Source: Rhizobium sp. Q54 (lineage in GTDB: Bacteria > Pseudomonadota > Alphaproteobacteria > Rhizobiales > Beijerinckiaceae). Taken from it: a stretch of 15,677 bases of DNA. Below the pieces are notes generated by a model. It did no database searches. It saw only the letters and a program-made list of their open reading frames with translations, and was not told the origin of the DNA. Within the stretch, counting starts at the first letter, position 1; every line of letters starts with the position of its first letter. Location: assembly GCA_945903655.1 (NCBI GenBank), contig CAMDOY010000044.1, positions 1-15,677 of the forward strand, in the 5' to 3' direction. Position numbers and translations under genes: made by a program. This document shows, one piece after another, positions 14,163 to 15,677 of this stretch.

Positions 14163-14207
14163 TTTGCCTATAAATTAGGCAAAAAGAGCTGTGTTGAGGA
14201 TTTGCCT
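14163..14207. promoter_or_regulatory. Perfect inverted repeat plus third half-site, candidate operator
   Basis: TTTGCCTA (14163-14170) and TAGGCAAA (14176-14183) are perfect 8-base arms around a 5-base AT centre. A further direct half-site, TTTGCCT, is at 14201-14207. The repeat is 86 bases upstream of the porin start codon. Perfect 8-base arms with a short AT-rich spacer and an extra half-site are what a dimeric transcription factor site looks like; I cannot assign it to a known regulator. A U-rich tract does not follow on the porin-coding strand, which argues against a terminator. Confidence 0.6.
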
Positions 14208-14357
14208 GCTTGCTGTTGCGTAAAAGCTACAAATTTGGGGGCGCTGCTTTTGAATTCGGGTTCGTCTTTTCACAATAACAGCCAAAAAAATGATTCGCCG
14301 GGGTGACGAAACGTCAGAAGCCCATGAAAAACATGCTTATTTATTTATGAACCGCGC

Positions 14358-14388
14358 AAAATCAGCCTGACGAATCTCCGACAGGCTG
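14358..14388 (-). terminator. Rho-independent terminator of glcF
   Basis: A seven-base perfect stem has plus-strand arms CAGCCTG (14363-14369) and CAGGCTG (14382-14388) with a 12-base loop. On the minus strand it is followed by ATTTT. It lies six bases after the glcF stop, so it ends the glycolate oxidase transcript before the porin promoter region. Confidence 0.85.
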
Positions 14389-14394
14389 CGCCCT

Positions 14395-15677
14395 TCAATG
14401 CGCCATCGCAATTTCAGGCGCAGCCTCGAACCCTGCGCCCTCCAGCGCCTGGGGCAGCGGTCCGCCCGCCGCCCAGTCCAGCAATTCAATCGTGTGGAGA
14501 ATCGGTAGCTGCGTCGCCGCGCCGATCTGGGTGATGCAGCCGATATTGCCGGTGGCGATGATCTGCGGCTTCACGCGCTCGATATTGGCCGCCTTGCGGG
14601 CCCGCAGGCGCCCGGCGATGGCGGGCTGCAGGATATTGTAGATCCCCGCCGAGCCGCAGCAGATATGCCCCTCCGGCACATCGCGCACCTGAAAGCCCGC
14701 AGCGCGCAGGAGGCGCTTGGGACCGTCCGTCAGCTTCTGACCATGCTGCATGGAGCAGGCGGAATGATAGGCCACCACCTGGCCGGTGGAGCGCGCAGGC
14801 TCCAGCGCTGGCAGGGCCAGCAGATATTCGGTGATGTCGCGGGTCGCCGCCGACACGCGCTGCGCCTTATCCGCATAGGCGGGATCCTCGCGCAGCATGA
14901 AGCCATAGTCCTTCACCGTGGTGCCGCAGCCCGACGTGGTGATGAGAATGGCCTCGAGACCCCGATCCATCTCCGCGATCCAGGCGTCCACATTGGCGCG
15001 CGCGAAGCGCAGGGCCTCATCCTCGCGGCCCATGTGATGCACCAGCGCCCCGCAGCAGCCCTCGCCCTTGGGCGTGATCACCCCGATCCCATGCCGCGCC
15101 AGCATGCGCCGCGCCGCCTGATTGATGGAGGGCTTGAGCACCGGCTGGGCGCAGCCCTCCAGAATCACCACCTTGCCCCTGGCGGGCGAGGCGATCATAG
15201 GCGGCAATTCCGGCGCCTCACGGGAGGGAAAGCGCGAGGGCGCCAGCTCGATCATGGCCCGCAGGCGCGGGCCGATCCCGGGCAAGGCGCCCAGCAGGCC
15301 GCTGAAGGGCTTGGCCAGCAAGGCCCCCGCCAGCGCGAAGCGGAACCGCTCGCGATAGGGCAGCACATGGGCGAGCAGCGCTCTGATGAATTGATCGCCC
15401 TTGTCCCGCGCATAGGTCTTCTCGATATGGGCGCGGGCGTGGTCGACCAGATGCATGTAATGCACGCCAGACGGACAGGTCGTCATGCAGGAGAGGCAGG
15501 AGAGACAGCGGTCGATATGTTTCACCACCTCGGGCGTGGCGGGCTTGCCACCTTCCAGCATGTCCTTGATGAGATAGATGCGCCCGCGCGGGGAATCGAG
15601 CTCGTCGCCTTCCAGCAGATAGGTCGGGCAGGTGGCGGTGCAAAAGCCGCAATGCACGCAGCTGCGCAGGATCTTTT
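14395..15677 (-). CDS. glcF: Glycolate oxidase iron-sulfur subunit, 5'-truncated by the window edge
   Basis: Fe-S subunit of the GlcDEF glycolate oxidase, which oxidises glycolate to glyoxylate and passes electrons to the membrane quinone pool. The frame is open to the window end (KILRSCVHCGFC...), so the start lies beyond base 15677; about 20 residues are missing and 426 are visible. Two 4Fe-4S motifs are complete: CVHCGFCTATCP (visible C6, C9, C12, C16) and CLSCLSCMTTCPSG (C57, C60, C63, C67). The CCG repeats follow: EGCAQPVLKPSINQA, GEGCCGALVHHMG, HSACSMQHGQKL and HICCGSAGIYN. LEGDELDSPRGRIYLIKDML is a hallmark GlcF stretch. glcE and glcD would be expected upstream, just outside the window. 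Its terminator lies immediately after the stop. Confidence 0.97.
   Translation of the reverse strand, partial: KILRSCVHCGFCTATCPTYLLEGDELDSPRGRIYLIKDMLEGGKPATPEVVKHIDRCLSCLSCMTTCPSGVHYMHLVDHARAHIEKTYARDKGDQFIRALLAHVLPYRERFRFALAGALLAKPFSGLLGALPGIGPRLRAMIELAPSRFPSREAPELPPMIASPARGKVVILEGCAQPVLKPSINQAARRMLARHGIGVITPKGEGCCGALVHHMGREDEALRFARANVDAWIAEMDRGLEAILITTSGCGTTVKDYGFMLREDPAYADKAQRVSAATRDITEYLLALPALEPARSTGQVVAYHSACSMQHGQKLTDGPKRLLRAAGFQVRDVPEGHICCGSAGIYNILQPAIAGRLRARKAANIERVKPQIIATGNIGCITQIGAATQLPILHTIELLDWAAGGPLPQALEGAGFEAAPEIAMAH

Larger units (their letters stand above)
14078..14394. other. 317-base AT-rich intergenic region upstream of the porin gene
   Basis: No credible coding frame is seen. 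From left to right it holds the porin leader with its Shine-Dalgarno (14087-14090 on the minus strand), a perfect inverted repeat at 14163-14183 with an extra half-site at 14201-14207, a stretch of T/A-rich sequence about 14220-14350 with nothing recognisable, and the glcF terminator at 14358-14388. I could not find a convincing -35/-10 pair. The unexplained part is long enough to hold a small RNA or a second promoter, but nothing specific supports either. Confidence 0.6.

Overview
The window is a high-GC chromosomal segment of an alphaproteobacterium, most likely Rhizobiales/Hyphomicrobiales. The evidence is the gene order serS-surE-pcm-NlpD-like lipoprotein, the DUF815 ATPase, the TorF-type putative porin and the many GTG/TTG starts. 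I cannot fix the genus from sequence alone. I see no rRNA, tRNA, CRISPR array, insertion sequence or phage gene.

Layout. (1) 2-3856, plus strand: the 3' part of serS, then surE, pcm and an NlpD-type lipoprotein with a degenerate LytM domain, closed by a strong rho-independent terminator (3918-3955). (2) 3960-5833, minus strand: an Old Yellow Enzyme family oxidoreductase preceded by a HigBA-like toxin-antitoxin pair, toxin first, with overlapping reading frames. (3) 5919-8023, minus strand: an SPFH/band-7 membrane protein, an unusually short NfeD partner sharing an ATGA overlap, and a DUF815 AAA-type ATPase. (4) 8162-11314, minus strand: lutA-lutB-lutC, the iron-sulfur L-lactate dehydrogenase complex, joined by 4-base overlaps and followed by a small acidic protein gene that looks frameshifted. 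(5) 11497-12252, plus strand: a secreted YkuD L,D-transpeptidase, convergent with (6) a DUF2076 protein (12292-13005, minus). (7) 13169-14077, minus: a TorF-family outer-membrane beta-barrel with its own terminator and a 317-base upstream region carrying a perfect inverted repeat. (8) 14395-15677, minus: glcF, the iron-sulfur subunit of glycolate oxidase, cut by the window end.

Functional themes. Two 2-hydroxyacid oxidation modules (LutABC for L-lactate, GlcF for glycolate) lie in the right half and feed electrons to the respiratory chain through related CCG/4Fe-4S proteins. The envelope theme is strong: an NlpD-like amidase regulator, an L,D-transpeptidase, SPFH/NfeD and an outer-membrane barrel. 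The left end is the conserved stationary-phase/repair block (SurE, Pcm, NlpD).

I do not see a clearly new multi-gene system. The observations most worth checking are the apparent one-base frameshift in the small gene after lutC, the perfect TTTGCCTA inverted repeat upstream of the porin, the NfeD without an OB domain, the atypical Pcm, and the OYE plus toxin-antitoxin block between the NlpD-like gene and the DUF815 gene.
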